Origin: UBA830 sp002295635
GTDB taxonomy: Bacteria; Pseudomonadota; Alphaproteobacteria; MPNO01; UBA830
Assembly (NCBI GenBank): GCA_002295635.1
Contig: DBHK01000003.1
Span: 107,477 to 171,476 of the forward strand
DNA length: 64,000 nucleotides
Direction: 5' to 3'
Shown: positions 15,770-24,430 of the stretch, in pieces
How the letters are laid out: each line of letters starts with the position of its first letter
Position numbering within the stretch: the stretch's first letter is position 1
The notes under the pieces: generated by a model
The model's database searches: none
Told to the model about the DNA's origin: nothing
What the model saw: the letters and a program-made list of their open reading frames with translations, nothing else
Translations under genes and position numbers: made by a program

Positions 15770-16516
15770 ATGGCGGGGCATTCAAAATTTAAGAACATAC
15801 AGTACCGAAAAGGTGCTCAGGACGCCAAGAGGGCCAAGGTTTTCACAAAGTTGATCCGAGAGCTAACGGTTGCGGCGAAGGGTGGAGCAGATCCTGATGC
15901 AAACCCTCGCCTGCGGGCAGCCATCTCCGCTTCAAAAAATGCCAATATGGGGAAGGACACCATGGAACGTGCCATTGCCCGAGGTTCTGGAAACGATGAA
16001 GGTGACCAGTACGAAGAAATACGCTACGAAGGATATGGGCCCAAGGGGGTCGCAGTGATCGTGGAAGCGTTAACCGATAACCGGAATCGTACAGCCAGTG
16101 ATGTGCGCGCCGCGTTCACTAAGTTTGGTGGTAATCTTGGCGAGACAGGTAGCGTCAATTTCATGTTCGATAGAGTCGGACAGCTCTTTTACACCCTGAA
16201 TGTTGCCGATGCAGAAACCGTTTTTGAGGCCGCGATCGATGCCGGTGCCCAAGAGGTAGAAACGAATGAGGACGGACACGAAATAATCTGCGAACCCAAT
16301 GACTTCAATAATGTTTGTGAAGACCTAGAGGGCCTATTTGGCCCGGCGAATTCTGCAGAACTCACTTGGAAAGCCCAGACCACAGTGGATCTTGATATAG
16401 ATAGTGCTAAGACGATGCTTAATCTCCTAGACGCTCTGGAGGATAATGACGACGTTCAGAAGGTATCGTCGAATGTCGAGATCCAAGATGCCGTCATGTC
16501 AGAGCTCTCGGACTGA
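15770..16516 (+). CDS. yebC: YebC/PmpR family translational/DNA-binding regulator (TACO1 family)
   Basis: The 248-residue protein starts MAGHSKFKNIQYRKGAQD and carries the hallmark EIRYEGYGPKGVAVIVEALTDNRNR and GGNLGETGSVNFMFDR. The family was long called a DNA-binding regulator (PmpR, RuvC-adjacent). Bacterial and mitochondrial members have since been linked to translation of difficult proline motifs. GGAGAG precedes the ATG. It lies 15 bp upstream of ruvC, as in many bacteria. Confidence 0.94.
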   Translation: MAGHSKFKNIQYRKGAQDAKRAKVFTKLIRELTVAAKGGADPDANPRLRAAISASKNANMGKDTMERAIARGSGNDEGDQYEEIRYEGYGPKGVAVIVEALTDNRNRTASDVRAAFTKFGGNLGETGSVNFMFDRVGQLFYTLNVADAETVFEAAIDAGAQEVETNEDGHEIICEPNDFNNVCEDLEGLFGPANSAELTWKAQTTVDLDIDSAKTMLNLLDALEDNDDVQKVSSNVEIQDAVMSELSD

Positions 16517-16531
16517 GTGGGGACCACGCAT

Positions 16532-17047
16532 ATGGCAATAAGGCTTATCGGCCTAGATCCCGGCCTGCGATGCACTGGCTGGGGTATCATCGAGGTCGAT
16601 GGTAGTAGTTTAAAACATGTCGCATCTGGCGAAATCAAATCGACAGCTAGCTTGCCGCTCTCCGATCGGTTGTCTCAACTTTTCGAATCTATAACCGGCG
16701 TGCTCAACCTTCATTCACCCGACGAAGCCGCCATTGAGGAAACTTTCGTAAATAAGAATCCATCTTCAACTCTCAAGCTCGGCCACGCGCGCGGCGCGGT
16801 GATGCTGGCGCCGGCACGCTTGGGAATTTCAGTCTCTGAATATTCAGCCAATTTGATTAAGAAGTCACTTGTTGGAAACGGGCATGCCGACAAGAACCAA
16901 GTGCAGGCGATGGTATGCGTATTGTTACCTGGCGCCAAACCGAAGACTGCGGATGCGGCTGATGCCCTTGCCATAGCAATTTGCCACGCTCATCACCGAC
17001 AACTGCCGACAATTTCGGGCGCTGCATTAAACAAGGCTCGCGCATGA
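16532..17047 (+). CDS. ruvC: Holliday junction resolvase RuvC
   Basis: A protein of about 171 residues with the RNase H-fold nuclease motifs: LIGLDPGLRCTGWG (first catalytic Asp), AIEETFVNKNPSSTLKLG (catalytic Glu) and the C-terminal AADAADALAIAICH-type acidic pair (here TADAADALAIAICH). It cleaves four-way junctions with RuvAB. I use ATG 16532 (MAIRLIGLDPG) behind GGGGA rather than the GTG at 16517. It overlaps ruvA by ATGA. Confidence 0.95.
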   Translation: MAIRLIGLDPGLRCTGWGIIEVDGSSLKHVASGEIKSTASLPLSDRLSQLFESITGVLNLHSPDEAAIEETFVNKNPSSTLKLGHARGAVMLAPARLGISVSEYSANLIKKSLVGNGHADKNQVQAMVCVLLPGAKPKTADAADALAIAICHAHHRQLPTISGAALNKARA

Positions 17048-17661
17048 TAGCGAAGCTGACAGGAATCCTGGATACTACGGGTGACGATTGGGCCGTGATA
17101 GACGTCAACGGTGTTGGTTACCTAATATTTTGTTCCACCCGAACCTTGACACAGTTTCCAGTGTGCGGCGAAGAGGTTTCTGTTGTTATAGAAACGCACA
17201 TTCGTGAGGATCATATTCATCTTTACGGGTTCCTCGAACAGGCCGAACGCAATTGGTTCAGACTGCTGACGACGGTACAGGGAGTCGGCGCTAAAGTCGG
17301 GTTGGGAATTCTCTCGGTACTCGCTCCCAAGGATCTCACGGATGCTATCCTTGCCCAGGACAAGGCGATGATAAGTCGAGCGCCGGGCGTTGGCCCAAAA
17401 TTGGCATCCCGTTTACTGACGGAATTGAAAGATAAAGTAAGCAGTCTTGCGGAGATTGTGCCGCCGATTGCTAACGTGAAGTCTTCAGAACAAAGAGGTC
17501 ATGCGCGCGGATCGTTCGATGATTCTGTGTCGGCCTTAGTAAATCTAGGTTATAATCGAGCTGCCGCCTTTGCTGCTGTATCCGCCGCGATGCGTAACCT
17601 CGGAGAGGAAGCACCGGTTGAGGATTTGATCCGCGCTGGTTTACGGGAGCTAACGGCATGA
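17044..17661 (+). CDS. ruvA: Holliday junction branch migration protein RuvA
   Basis: The 205-residue protein begins MIAKLTGILDTTGDDW, the domain I OB fold. It continues with HIREDHIHLYGFLEQAERNWF and the two helix-hairpin-helix elements around TTVQGVGAKVGLGIL and APGVGPKLASRLLTEL. Domain III (about 155-205) ends in an RuvB-binding helical bundle. RuvA tetramers hold the Holliday junction and load RuvB. The start overlaps the ruvC stop and its stop overlaps the ruvB start (ATGA at both ends), so the three are translationally coupled. Confidence 0.95.
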   Translation: MIAKLTGILDTTGDDWAVIDVNGVGYLIFCSTRTLTQFPVCGEEVSVVIETHIREDHIHLYGFLEQAERNWFRLLTTVQGVGAKVGLGILSVLAPKDLTDAILAQDKAMISRAPGVGPKLASRLLTELKDKVSSLAEIVPPIANVKSSEQRGHARGSFDDSVSALVNLGYNRAAAFAAVSAAMRNLGEEAPVEDLIRAGLRELTA

Positions 17662-18707
17662 CCGAAGATCGCGCAGTCGACGTTGGTTTCTCAGAAGATG
17701 ATCGTCCGGAAGGACATGTGCGGCCGCAAATGCTCACGGAATTTGTAGGTCAACCTAGTCTGCTGGACAATCTTCGCGTGTTTGTCGAAGCAGCCCGCGG
17801 TCGCAACGAAGCTATGGACCACGTGCTTTTATTCGGCCCGCCCGGGCTAGGCAAAACAACCCTGGCGCAAATTGTGGCGCGGGAATTGGGTGTTGGTTTC
17901 CGCGCAACATCTGGCCCCGTTATTGCAAAGGGGGGAGACCTTGCCGCCATTCTAACGAATCTCGAGCCACTAGATGTCCTGTTTATAGATGAAATCCATC
18001 GGCTTAATCCAGCGATTGAGGAGATTCTCTATCCTGCGATGGAAGACGGTAAATTAGACCTAATCATTGGAGAAGGTCCCTCGGCTAGATCCGTCCAGAT
18101 CGAACTACCACCTTTCACGCTTGTGGGGGCGACTACCCGATCGGGTCTACTGACGACGCCATTACGAGAAAGATTCGGAATACCGCTACGGCTTGATTTT
18201 TATGAGATTGAGGATCTTGTGCGGATTGTCCGCCGCGGTGCGGCGGTGCTTGGTGTCAATGTGACTAACGATGGTGCGACTGAAATCGCAGCTAGGTCCC
18301 GCGGCACGCCGCGTGTCGCCGTTCGCCTGTTACGACGTGTTAGGGATTTCGCCGGTGTCGCCCAAGCTGAGGCTGTTGACGCGAAAATCGCTGATACCGC
18401 ACTTTCTCGCCTTCAGGTTGACCAGATCGGCCTTGACTCGATGGACCATCGATATCTGATGTGTATCGCCGAAAACTATTCCGGCGGACCTGTCGGTGTT
18501 GATACGCTTGCAGCCGCCCTGTCAGAGCAGAGGGATGCAATCGAGGAGGTCATCGAGCCGTTTCTCCTGCAATCCGGTTTTTTGCAGCGTACGCCGCGTG
18601 GCCGAATGCTCACTCTGAAAGGTTTTCGACATATAGGCGTTTCAGCTCCAAAGGGTCTTGATGACCAGGCAGATCTTTTGACTCCGATGGGAGACAGTAA
18701 TGACTAA
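17658..18707 (+). CDS. ruvB: Holliday junction branch migration ATPase RuvB
   Basis: The 349-residue AAA+ protein has Walker A GPPGLGKT (60-67), Walker B LFIDEIHRLN, sensor 1 LVGATTRSGLLTTPLRERFG and the C-terminal winged helix (RTPRGRMLT). It is the hexameric motor of branch migration. It overlaps ruvA upstream (ATGA) and ybgC downstream by 8 bp, so the repair genes and the Tol-Pal cluster may share a transcript. Confidence 0.96.
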   Translation: MTEDRAVDVGFSEDDRPEGHVRPQMLTEFVGQPSLLDNLRVFVEAARGRNEAMDHVLLFGPPGLGKTTLAQIVARELGVGFRATSGPVIAKGGDLAAILTNLEPLDVLFIDEIHRLNPAIEEILYPAMEDGKLDLIIGEGPSARSVQIELPPFTLVGATTRSGLLTTPLRERFGIPLRLDFYEIEDLVRIVRRGAAVLGVNVTNDGATEIAARSRGTPRVAVRLLRRVRDFAGVAQAEAVDAKIADTALSRLQVDQIGLDSMDHRYLMCIAENYSGGPVGVDTLAAALSEQRDAIEEVIEPFLLQSGFLQRTPRGRMLTLKGFRHIGVSAPKGLDDQADLLTPMGDSND

Positions 18708-19122
18708 TAGGGCACCCGAACATTTACACCTCGTTCGTGTTTATTACGAGGATACAGATGCCGGAGGTGTTGTCTATTACAGCAATTATCTTGGATTTGC
18801 GGAACGAGCTCGGGCGGAGCTACTTCGCGATTCCGGAATCGACCAAAGAACCCTTTTGGCGAAAAGAGGTCTGATGTTTGCTGTTCGGCGGTGCGAGGCG
18901 GAGTATTTAAAACCCGGGCGATTGGATGACATGTTGGAGGTCTATTCTCGCTGCTTGGAAGTAAAAGGTGCCAGTTTTTTGCTGGAACAATTGGTGAAGT
19001 GCACCGGCGAAACGCTAGTGGAGATGAAAGTGCGGCTGGTTTGCATGAAGGTTGATGGGCGCCCGACGCGACTACCGGAAAAACTGAGAAAGTCTCTGGA
19101 CGGGCTCTTACATGCTCGTTGA
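18700..19122 (+). CDS. ybgC: Tol-Pal associated acyl-CoA thioesterase YbgC
   Basis: The 140-residue hotdog-fold protein contains the active-site block VYYEDTDAGGVVYYSNYLGF, with the catalytic Asp of the 4-hydroxybenzoyl-CoA thioesterase family. It hydrolyses acyl-CoA or acyl-ACP species and is linked to phospholipid metabolism. It opens the Tol-Pal cluster here and its start lies inside the ruvB end. Confidence 0.93.
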   Translation: MTNRAPEHLHLVRVYYEDTDAGGVVYYSNYLGFAERARAELLRDSGIDQRTLLAKRGLMFAVRRCEAEYLKPGRLDDMLEVYSRCLEVKGASFLLEQLVKCTGETLVEMKVRLVCMKVDGRPTRLPEKLRKSLDGLLHAR

Positions 19123-19168
19123 GGATATCGCTTAACAGAAATTACCGCAGGCTAAAACGGATATAGTA

Positions 19169-19897
19169 ATGGAATCAGCAGCAGTTCAGTCCACCCTTCT
19201 TGCAGGGTCTGTACACGCCGACATGTCGATCTGGGGATTATTTATGCAAGCAGACTTCGTCGTGAAGGCGGTGATGATTGGCTTGCTGCTCGCCTCTTTC
19301 TGGTGTTGGGCAATTATTTTCGAAAAACTCATGCGGATGCGGCGCCTTCGCGCTAAGGGCTCTCAGTTTGAGGAGAGTTTCTGGTCTGGCGGCTCTCTGG
19401 ATGATTTGTTCGACCGTATTGGCTCCCGTCCCGTTGATCCGATGTCAGCAATCTTTTCGTCTGCGATGCGCGAGTGGCGGCGGTCGACATCGCGATCTGG
19501 CCGGGATCCAGACGGGCACCAGAGCCTTTCGGAACGTATTGACCGAGTGATGCAGATCACCCTTAACCGTGAACTCGAACAGCTCGAACGCTATATGACT
19601 TTTCTTGCGTCGGTTGGTTCGACCGCGCCATTCGTTGGACTGTTCGGCACCGTATGGGGCATTATGAACAGCTTTACCGCTATCGCCATGTCAAAAAATA
19701 CATCGCTGGCGGTCGTGGCGCCGGGTATCGCTGAGGCGCTATTTGCCACCGCACTTGGTCTTGTCGCAGCGATACCGGCAGTTATCGCCTATAATAAGCT
19801 CTCGACCGATATTAACCGGTACGCCGGCCGTCTAGAGGCGTTCGCCGGAGAGTTTGGCGCGATCCTGTCGCGCCAGAGCGAAGACGATGGGGCCTGA
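19169..19897 (+). CDS. tolQ: Tol-Pal system proton channel protein TolQ
   Basis: The 242-residue inner-membrane protein has three helices (about 28-50, 143-165, 175-200). These include FVGLFGTVWGIMNSFTAIA and GIAEALFATALGLVAAIPAV, the canonical TolQ/ExbB proton-pathway motifs. With TolR it uses the proton motive force to energise TolA during outer-membrane constriction. It is followed by tolR after 3 bp. Confidence 0.96.
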   Translation: MESAAVQSTLLAGSVHADMSIWGLFMQADFVVKAVMIGLLLASFWCWAIIFEKLMRMRRLRAKGSQFEESFWSGGSLDDLFDRIGSRPVDPMSAIFSSAMREWRRSTSRSGRDPDGHQSLSERIDRVMQITLNRELEQLERYMTFLASVGSTAPFVGLFGTVWGIMNSFTAIAMSKNTSLAVVAPGIAEALFATALGLVAAIPAVIAYNKLSTDINRYAGRLEAFAGEFGAILSRQSEDDGA

Positions 19898-19900
19898 TCA

Positions 19901-20368
19901 ATGGCAATGATGGCAGGGAATGGCGGGGGAGGCCGCGGCCGCAGCAGGGGACGCGGGGGTCACATACCGATGAGCGAAATCAACGTGACGCCTCTAGTCG
20001 ATGTGATGCTGGTTCTGCTTATTGTATTCATGGTGACGGCGCCGCTTTTAACAGTCGGGGTTCCAGTGGATCTGCCGAAAACCAATTCATCTCAGATGGT
20101 CGGTCAGGACGAACCTCTGATGATCAGCATAAACTCGAGGGGAATAGTCTTCCTGCAAGAAACCGAGATCCCGCGGGATCAACTCGTCCCGCGACTGGAA
20201 GCGATTACCCAAAATAAAAAAGACACACGTATTTTTGTCCGAGGCGATCAGGCGATCACCTACGGCGAGGTAATGGAGGTGATGGGGTTGGTGAACTTGG
20301 CGGGATTTAACCGGGTGGCGCTTGTCACTGAGTTGCCACAGCGTGCTGGGCCCGGAGGGAAGAAGTGA
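19901..20368 (+). CDS. tolR: Tol-Pal system protein TolR
   Basis: The 155-residue protein has a Gly/Arg-rich N-terminus and one transmembrane helix (about 30-50) that includes the protonatable Asp in INVTPLVDVMLVLLIVFMV. A periplasmic ExbD/TolR domain follows. It pairs with TolQ as the proton-driven stator. The glycine-rich head (GNGGGGRGRSRGRGG, residues about 6-20) is a common alphaproteobacterial feature. Confidence 0.96.
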   Translation: MAMMAGNGGGGRGRSRGRGGHIPMSEINVTPLVDVMLVLLIVFMVTAPLLTVGVPVDLPKTNSSQMVGQDEPLMISINSRGIVFLQETEIPRDQLVPRLEAITQNKKDTRIFVRGDQAITYGEVMEVMGLVNLAGFNRVALVTELPQRAGPGGKK

Positions 20369-20371
20369 AAG

Positions 20372-21253
20372 ATGCGGTATGGCGCTACTATTTCGGCGTT
20401 TATGCACACAATCATCATAGTGCTGATCGTGGTTGGTCTCCCCAGTATTCTTCAATCGGAGCGTCGTTCGGCTACCCCTATCGCTGTCGAGATCGTTTCT
20501 CTGAATGCGATGACGAAGAAGTCAGGTCCCAAGGAAACGGCTTTAAGAAAGCTGCCTCAGCGATCATCTGCGCCCAAACCGGTCTCAAGAATCCAGAACC
20601 AGCCCCCAAAACCTTCGGTAAGGCCAAGGGTCAAGCCGAAGCACGTTCCAAAAGCAAAGGTCGAACAACTGCCGATACCAAAACCCAAAAGAAAGCGGAA
20701 AGCCACGCCTCCCAAACCAAGACCCAAACCTCAGCGATTGGAAGTCGCGGTCAAAAAATCGGTGCCGCCCCGACCCAAACTGAAGCCCAGACCGCCGAAG
20801 GACGAATTTCAATCATTACTAAAAAATTTAGCGAAGGAACAAAAGGAACAAAAAGCGGCTCCGAAACAGAAACTCGATCAGATGGTAAAGCGGAAAGAGA
20901 GAGAACATCGGCGTTCCCCGATAGAGAAGCGGCGCATTTCCGCAGGCTTGGTAGCGGCTATTACGCAGCAGATCACTCCATGTTGGAAGATCCAGGCGGG
21001 CGCGAAGGATGCCGCGAACATGAGGGTCGCGATCCGAATGCGTCTCAACCCCGATGGTTCTCTAGGCGCTTTACCAAAGATTCAGGATCGGGAGCGCATG
21101 AAAAAGGAGCCATTTTTTCGGGCGGTCGCGGAGAGCGCGTTACGCGCCCTTCGAGATCCTTCGTGCGTACCGATCAAGTTGCCCTATGAATATTATGATA
21201 TGTGGAAAGAAATCGTGTTTACCTTTGATCCCAGGGAAGCTCTTGCACAATGA
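20372..21253 (+). CDS. tolA: Tol-Pal system protein TolA (TonB/TolA-type energy transducer)
   Basis: The 293-residue protein has one N-terminal transmembrane helix (about 6-26, ATISAFMHTIIIVLIVVGL). A very basic Pro/Lys-rich linker (about 50-185) follows, and then a C-terminal TolA domain with ITPCWKIQAGAKDA and the terminal VFTFDPREAL. It spans the periplasm between TolQR and Pal/TolB. The linker is polyPro-Lys rather than the Ala-rich helix of E. coli TolA. The linker's composition opens a long spurious frame on the same strand. It overlaps tolB by ATGA. Confidence 0.9.
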   Translation: MRYGATISAFMHTIIIVLIVVGLPSILQSERRSATPIAVEIVSLNAMTKKSGPKETALRKLPQRSSAPKPVSRIQNQPPKPSVRPRVKPKHVPKAKVEQLPIPKPKRKRKATPPKPRPKPQRLEVAVKKSVPPRPKLKPRPPKDEFQSLLKNLAKEQKEQKAAPKQKLDQMVKRKEREHRRSPIEKRRISAGLVAAITQQITPCWKIQAGAKDAANMRVAIRMRLNPDGSLGALPKIQDRERMKKEPFFRAVAESALRALRDPSCVPIKLPYEYYDMWKEIVFTFDPREALAQ

Positions 21254-22602
21254 AACAGTTTCGTGAAATACCGCACGCCACGACGAAGGCTCTTACTTAT
21301 GCTTTATTCTTCATTGTCGCTAAATTACTTGTGACGCCGGCGCTGGCTCAGCTCCAGGTAGATATCACCCGAGGTACGGTCGAGCCGCTACCCATTGCGA
21401 TACCGGAGTTTTACGGAAAGACCCCGCAAGAGGTTATCATTGGCCGTAATGTCGCGGACCTGATATCAACTGATCTTGAACGTTCAGGGCTATTTCGGCC
21501 AATCGACCGGCGTGCTTTTATCCAACGAATATCGGCCTTGAAGGTACAGCCCCGCTTCAGTGATTGGCGTCAGATCAACGCCCAAGCCTTGATTTCTGGA
21601 AGTGCCCAGACTCAGCGCGACGGACGACTTAAAGTAGAATTCCGGTTATGGGACGTGTTTGGTGGCACGCAAATGACGGGCCTCGCGTTTTTCACTACGC
21701 CTCAAAACTGGCGACGTGTTGCTCACATCATTGCTGATGAAATCTATAAGCGTATCACCGGAGAAAGCGGGTATTTTGACACCCGGGTAGTTTATATTTC
21801 CGAGAGCGGTCCAGCCAACCGGCGGATCAAGAGGTTGTCAATTATGGATCAGGACGGAGCCAATCATAAGTTCCTGACCGACGGCAGTGCGCTGGTCTTG
21901 ACCCCCCGATTTTCGCCGACAGCGCAAGAAATTACTTATCTTTCGTACACCCGAGGAAAGCCACGCGTTTATTTATATAATATTGATACAAACCAGCAGG
22001 AAATTATTGGCGATTTTCCGGGTATGACGTTCGCACCGCGTTTTTCACCTGACGGAAACAAAGTAATCATGAGTATGGCCAAGGACGGGAATACCGAGGT
22101 CTATACAATGGACCTAAGGACGCGGCGCGTGAGTCGGCTCACCCGCCATCCCGCGATTGATACTTCACCTTCCTTCGCCCCGGACGGCCGTCGAATCGTG
22201 TTCAATTCTGACCGTGGCGGATCTCAACAAATTTACTTAATGAACAGCGACGGTAGCGGTGTGAAACGAATCAGTTTCGGAGCCGGGCGGTACGCTACCC
22301 CGGTTTGGTCACCGCGTGGGGATTTGATAGCATTTACAAAGAGCAGCGGCGGAACCTTCTCAATCGGTGTAATGCAGCCTGACGGAAGAGGCGAACGCAT
22401 TCTGGCCACAGGATTCCTCGTGGAAGGACCGACCTGGGCACCGAATGGCCGCGTATTAATGTTTTTCCGTGAACAACGCCGCCGCGCCAATGGTGCTAGC
22501 ACAGCTAAGCTCTATTCGATCGATCTCACGGGGTATAATGAACGCCCGATTCCAACGCCAGTCGGAGCCTCCGATCCTGCGTGGTCGCCGATTGTGAAAT
22601 AA
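21250..22602 (+). CDS. tolB: Tol-Pal system beta-propeller protein TolB
   Basis: The 450-residue periplasmic protein has a signal peptide (about 1-34, ending in PALAQ), an N-terminal alpha/beta domain and a six-bladed propeller. The blades show the repeated pattern FSPDG/FAPDG, with SDRGGSQQIYLMNSDGSG. It binds Pal and the TolA C-terminus. It starts within the tolA stop (ATGA). A 155-bp spacer separates it from pal. Confidence 0.96.
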   Translation: MKQFREIPHATTKALTYALFFIVAKLLVTPALAQLQVDITRGTVEPLPIAIPEFYGKTPQEVIIGRNVADLISTDLERSGLFRPIDRRAFIQRISALKVQPRFSDWRQINAQALISGSAQTQRDGRLKVEFRLWDVFGGTQMTGLAFFTTPQNWRRVAHIIADEIYKRITGESGYFDTRVVYISESGPANRRIKRLSIMDQDGANHKFLTDGSALVLTPRFSPTAQEITYLSYTRGKPRVYLYNIDTNQQEIIGDFPGMTFAPRFSPDGNKVIMSMAKDGNTEVYTMDLRTRRVSRLTRHPAIDTSPSFAPDGRRIVFNSDRGGSQQIYLMNSDGSGVKRISFGAGRYATPVWSPRGDLIAFTKSSGGTFSIGVMQPDGRGERILATGFLVEGPTWAPNGRVLMFFREQRRRANGASTAKLYSIDLTGYNERPIPTPVGASDPAWSPIVK

Positions 22603-22757
22603 TGATGACTTGCGACCGAGAGACTTTTGTTTGAAACTTGTGAAAGCTTCACAACGAGTGCCGTAAAAGCTGCGTGATTTTGTGATTATGTTAAATCCCA
22701 GCGTGACCTTGGGGACGAGAGAAATAAAATGCCAGAAATATATTGGGGAAAAATCTG

Positions 22758-23303
22758 ATGCGCTTTTCATATATCGCCTGTGCGCTTGCCGGACTTGCTC
22801 TGGCTGCGTGTGAATCATCTCCCGAAGTGAGCTCAGCCGCGACCGGGGACGGTTTGTCAAGTGCTGGTGCCGCTCCTGCCGGGACCGGGGGCCCACTAAT
22901 TAGTGGGCAAGTCTCGCGACAGGTAGCGCAGGCGCCCGGAAGTGTAGAAGACTTTGTCGTTAACGTCGGCGATCGAGTGCTTTTCTTGGTCGACCGGTTC
23001 GATCTGACAGCCGAGGCGCGGACGACAATCGAGAACCAGGTGGTTTGGCTAAAACGTTATCCCGGCGTCACGATTACAGTTGAGGGCCATGCAGATGAGC
23101 GCGGTACTCGTGAATATAATCTTGCACTGGGTGACCGCCGCGCAAATTCGGTACGCGACTACATGATCGCCTTAGATGTTGATCCCAACCGGGTAAAAAC
23201 GATTTCCTATGGTAAGGAGCGCCCCGTAGATCCCGCTTCAAATGAGGAGGCTTGGGCGCGGAACCGGCGTGCGGTCGCGGTAGTTGACGGTGGCGCTGGC
23301 TGA
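22758..23303 (+). CDS. pal: Peptidoglycan-associated lipoprotein Pal
   Basis: A 181-residue lipoprotein with a lipobox at LALAAC (Cys18) and a Ser/Ala/Gly-rich linker. Its OmpA-like domain shows VEGHADERGTREYNLALGDRRA and the final AWARNRRAV. It anchors the outer membrane to peptidoglycan and binds TolB. I use ATG 22758 (MRFSYIACALAG), preceded by GGGGA. A TTG at 22743 would spoil the short lipoprotein signal. Confidence 0.96.
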   Translation: MRFSYIACALAGLALAACESSPEVSSAATGDGLSSAGAAPAGTGGPLISGQVSRQVAQAPGSVEDFVVNVGDRVLFLVDRFDLTAEARTTIENQVVWLKRYPGVTITVEGHADERGTREYNLALGDRRANSVRDYMIALDVDPNRVKTISYGKERPVDPASNEEAWARNRRAVAVVDGGAG

Positions 23304-23392
23304 GTACCGTTATCATGCCGCCGCAATTCTGCCATTATTTAAGCTAATAATGTATGCAGTCCACTGTCCGACACTATAAGTGGTTTACATAG

Positions 23393-24430
23393 ATGATACC
23401 TAGGGTGAAACACCCAGCGCTGATCGTTTTTCTATCTGTAGCTGTGCTCTTCTTGACCGTCCCGGCCGGGGTAAACGCACAGAATACCGGCATGCAGGAA
23501 CTGCTGAACCGAGTTGACCGACTACAACGCGAACTTACAACACTGCAACGACAGGTTTATCAGGGTGAGAGACCGCCGCTACCATCGGGGCCTTCAGCGT
23601 CCGGCTCGACCGTTTCTCCAAGGACGGCGGCTAGACAAACGGTACGTATTTCGCAATTGGAAAATGAAATAAGCCGTCTTACAGGGACATTAGAGGAGAT
23701 AAACTTCGGGATGCGTCAGATCAAGGGTCGTCTCGACAAACTGGTCATCGATCTTGATCAGAGGCTTACTTCTCTCGAAGCCCGTGATTCTGAGACCGAG
23801 GGTGGAAATCCGCAGCAGACAAACGTTACGGCACTCGATACTGAGTTAGATATTCACCAGGGGAAACATATAGGTAAACCGGAGGAGACACTGCCCCTTC
23901 CCCCGGAATTTGCCGCCTCCAAATCAGGTGTCCTGGGCACAATTCCCAAGAGTATGGCCGTTACATCACCACGTGGCCCAGAGAGATTCTCGACCGGCCG
24001 CCCGCCCGCAGCTCCCAAGCCTATCTCGCCGCTCCCGCCGGGGACTCCGAAGTCACAATATGACTATGCGTTGTCGCTACTCCTCAAACACCAGGACTTT
24101 TCGCGGGCTGAAGAGGCGCTAAAAGCGTTCGTAAAACAGTATCCTCGCAAAAGTCTAACAGGAAACGCCCAATATTGGTTGGGTGAGACTTATTATGTCC
24201 GCAAAAGATATCAGGATGCGGCTTTCGCTTTTGCTGAGGGTTATCAAAAATACTCTGATGGTAGGAAGGCCCCAGATAGTCTATTGAAGCTCGGGATGTC
24301 GCTCAGTCGGATGAAAAAACGCGCGGAAGCATGCACCGCCTTCACGAGGTTTCTATCTAACTACCCTACGGCTAGTGCCCGACTAAAAGCCCGTATCAAT
24401 CGTGAACGTATCGAGGCGAAATGCCGGTGA
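23393..24430 (+). CDS. cpoB: Cell division coordinator CpoB (YbgF)
   Basis: The 345-residue periplasmic protein has a signal peptide (about 1-29, ending VNAQ), an N-terminal trimerising coiled coil (about 35-125, with LQRELTTLQRQV and SQLENEISRLTGTLEE) and a Pro-rich linker. C-terminal TPR repeats (about 220-345) include YDYALSLLLKHQDFSRAEEAL and GNAQYWLGETYYVRKRYQDAA. It links Tol function to peptidoglycan synthesis at division. It closes the Tol-Pal cluster and its end overlaps the tilS start by 10 bp. Confidence 0.92.
   Translation: MIPRVKHPALIVFLSVAVLFLTVPAGVNAQNTGMQELLNRVDRLQRELTTLQRQVYQGERPPLPSGPSASGSTVSPRTAARQTVRISQLENEISRLTGTLEEINFGMRQIKGRLDKLVIDLDQRLTSLEARDSETEGGNPQQTNVTALDTELDIHQGKHIGKPEETLPLPPEFAASKSGVLGTIPKSMAVTSPRGPERFSTGRPPAAPKPISPLPPGTPKSQYDYALSLLLKHQDFSRAEEALKAFVKQYPRKSLTGNAQYWLGETYYVRKRYQDAAFAFAEGYQKYSDGRKAPDSLLKLGMSLSRMKKRAEACTAFTRFLSNYPTASARLKARINRERIEAKCR

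Noticed and set aside
20365..21189. 274-codon open frame on the same strand overlapping tolA
   Set aside because: It is a by-product of the biased Pro/Lys-rich composition of the tolA linker. The tolA frame has a membrane helix and conserved C-terminus, while the overlapping frame resembles no family.
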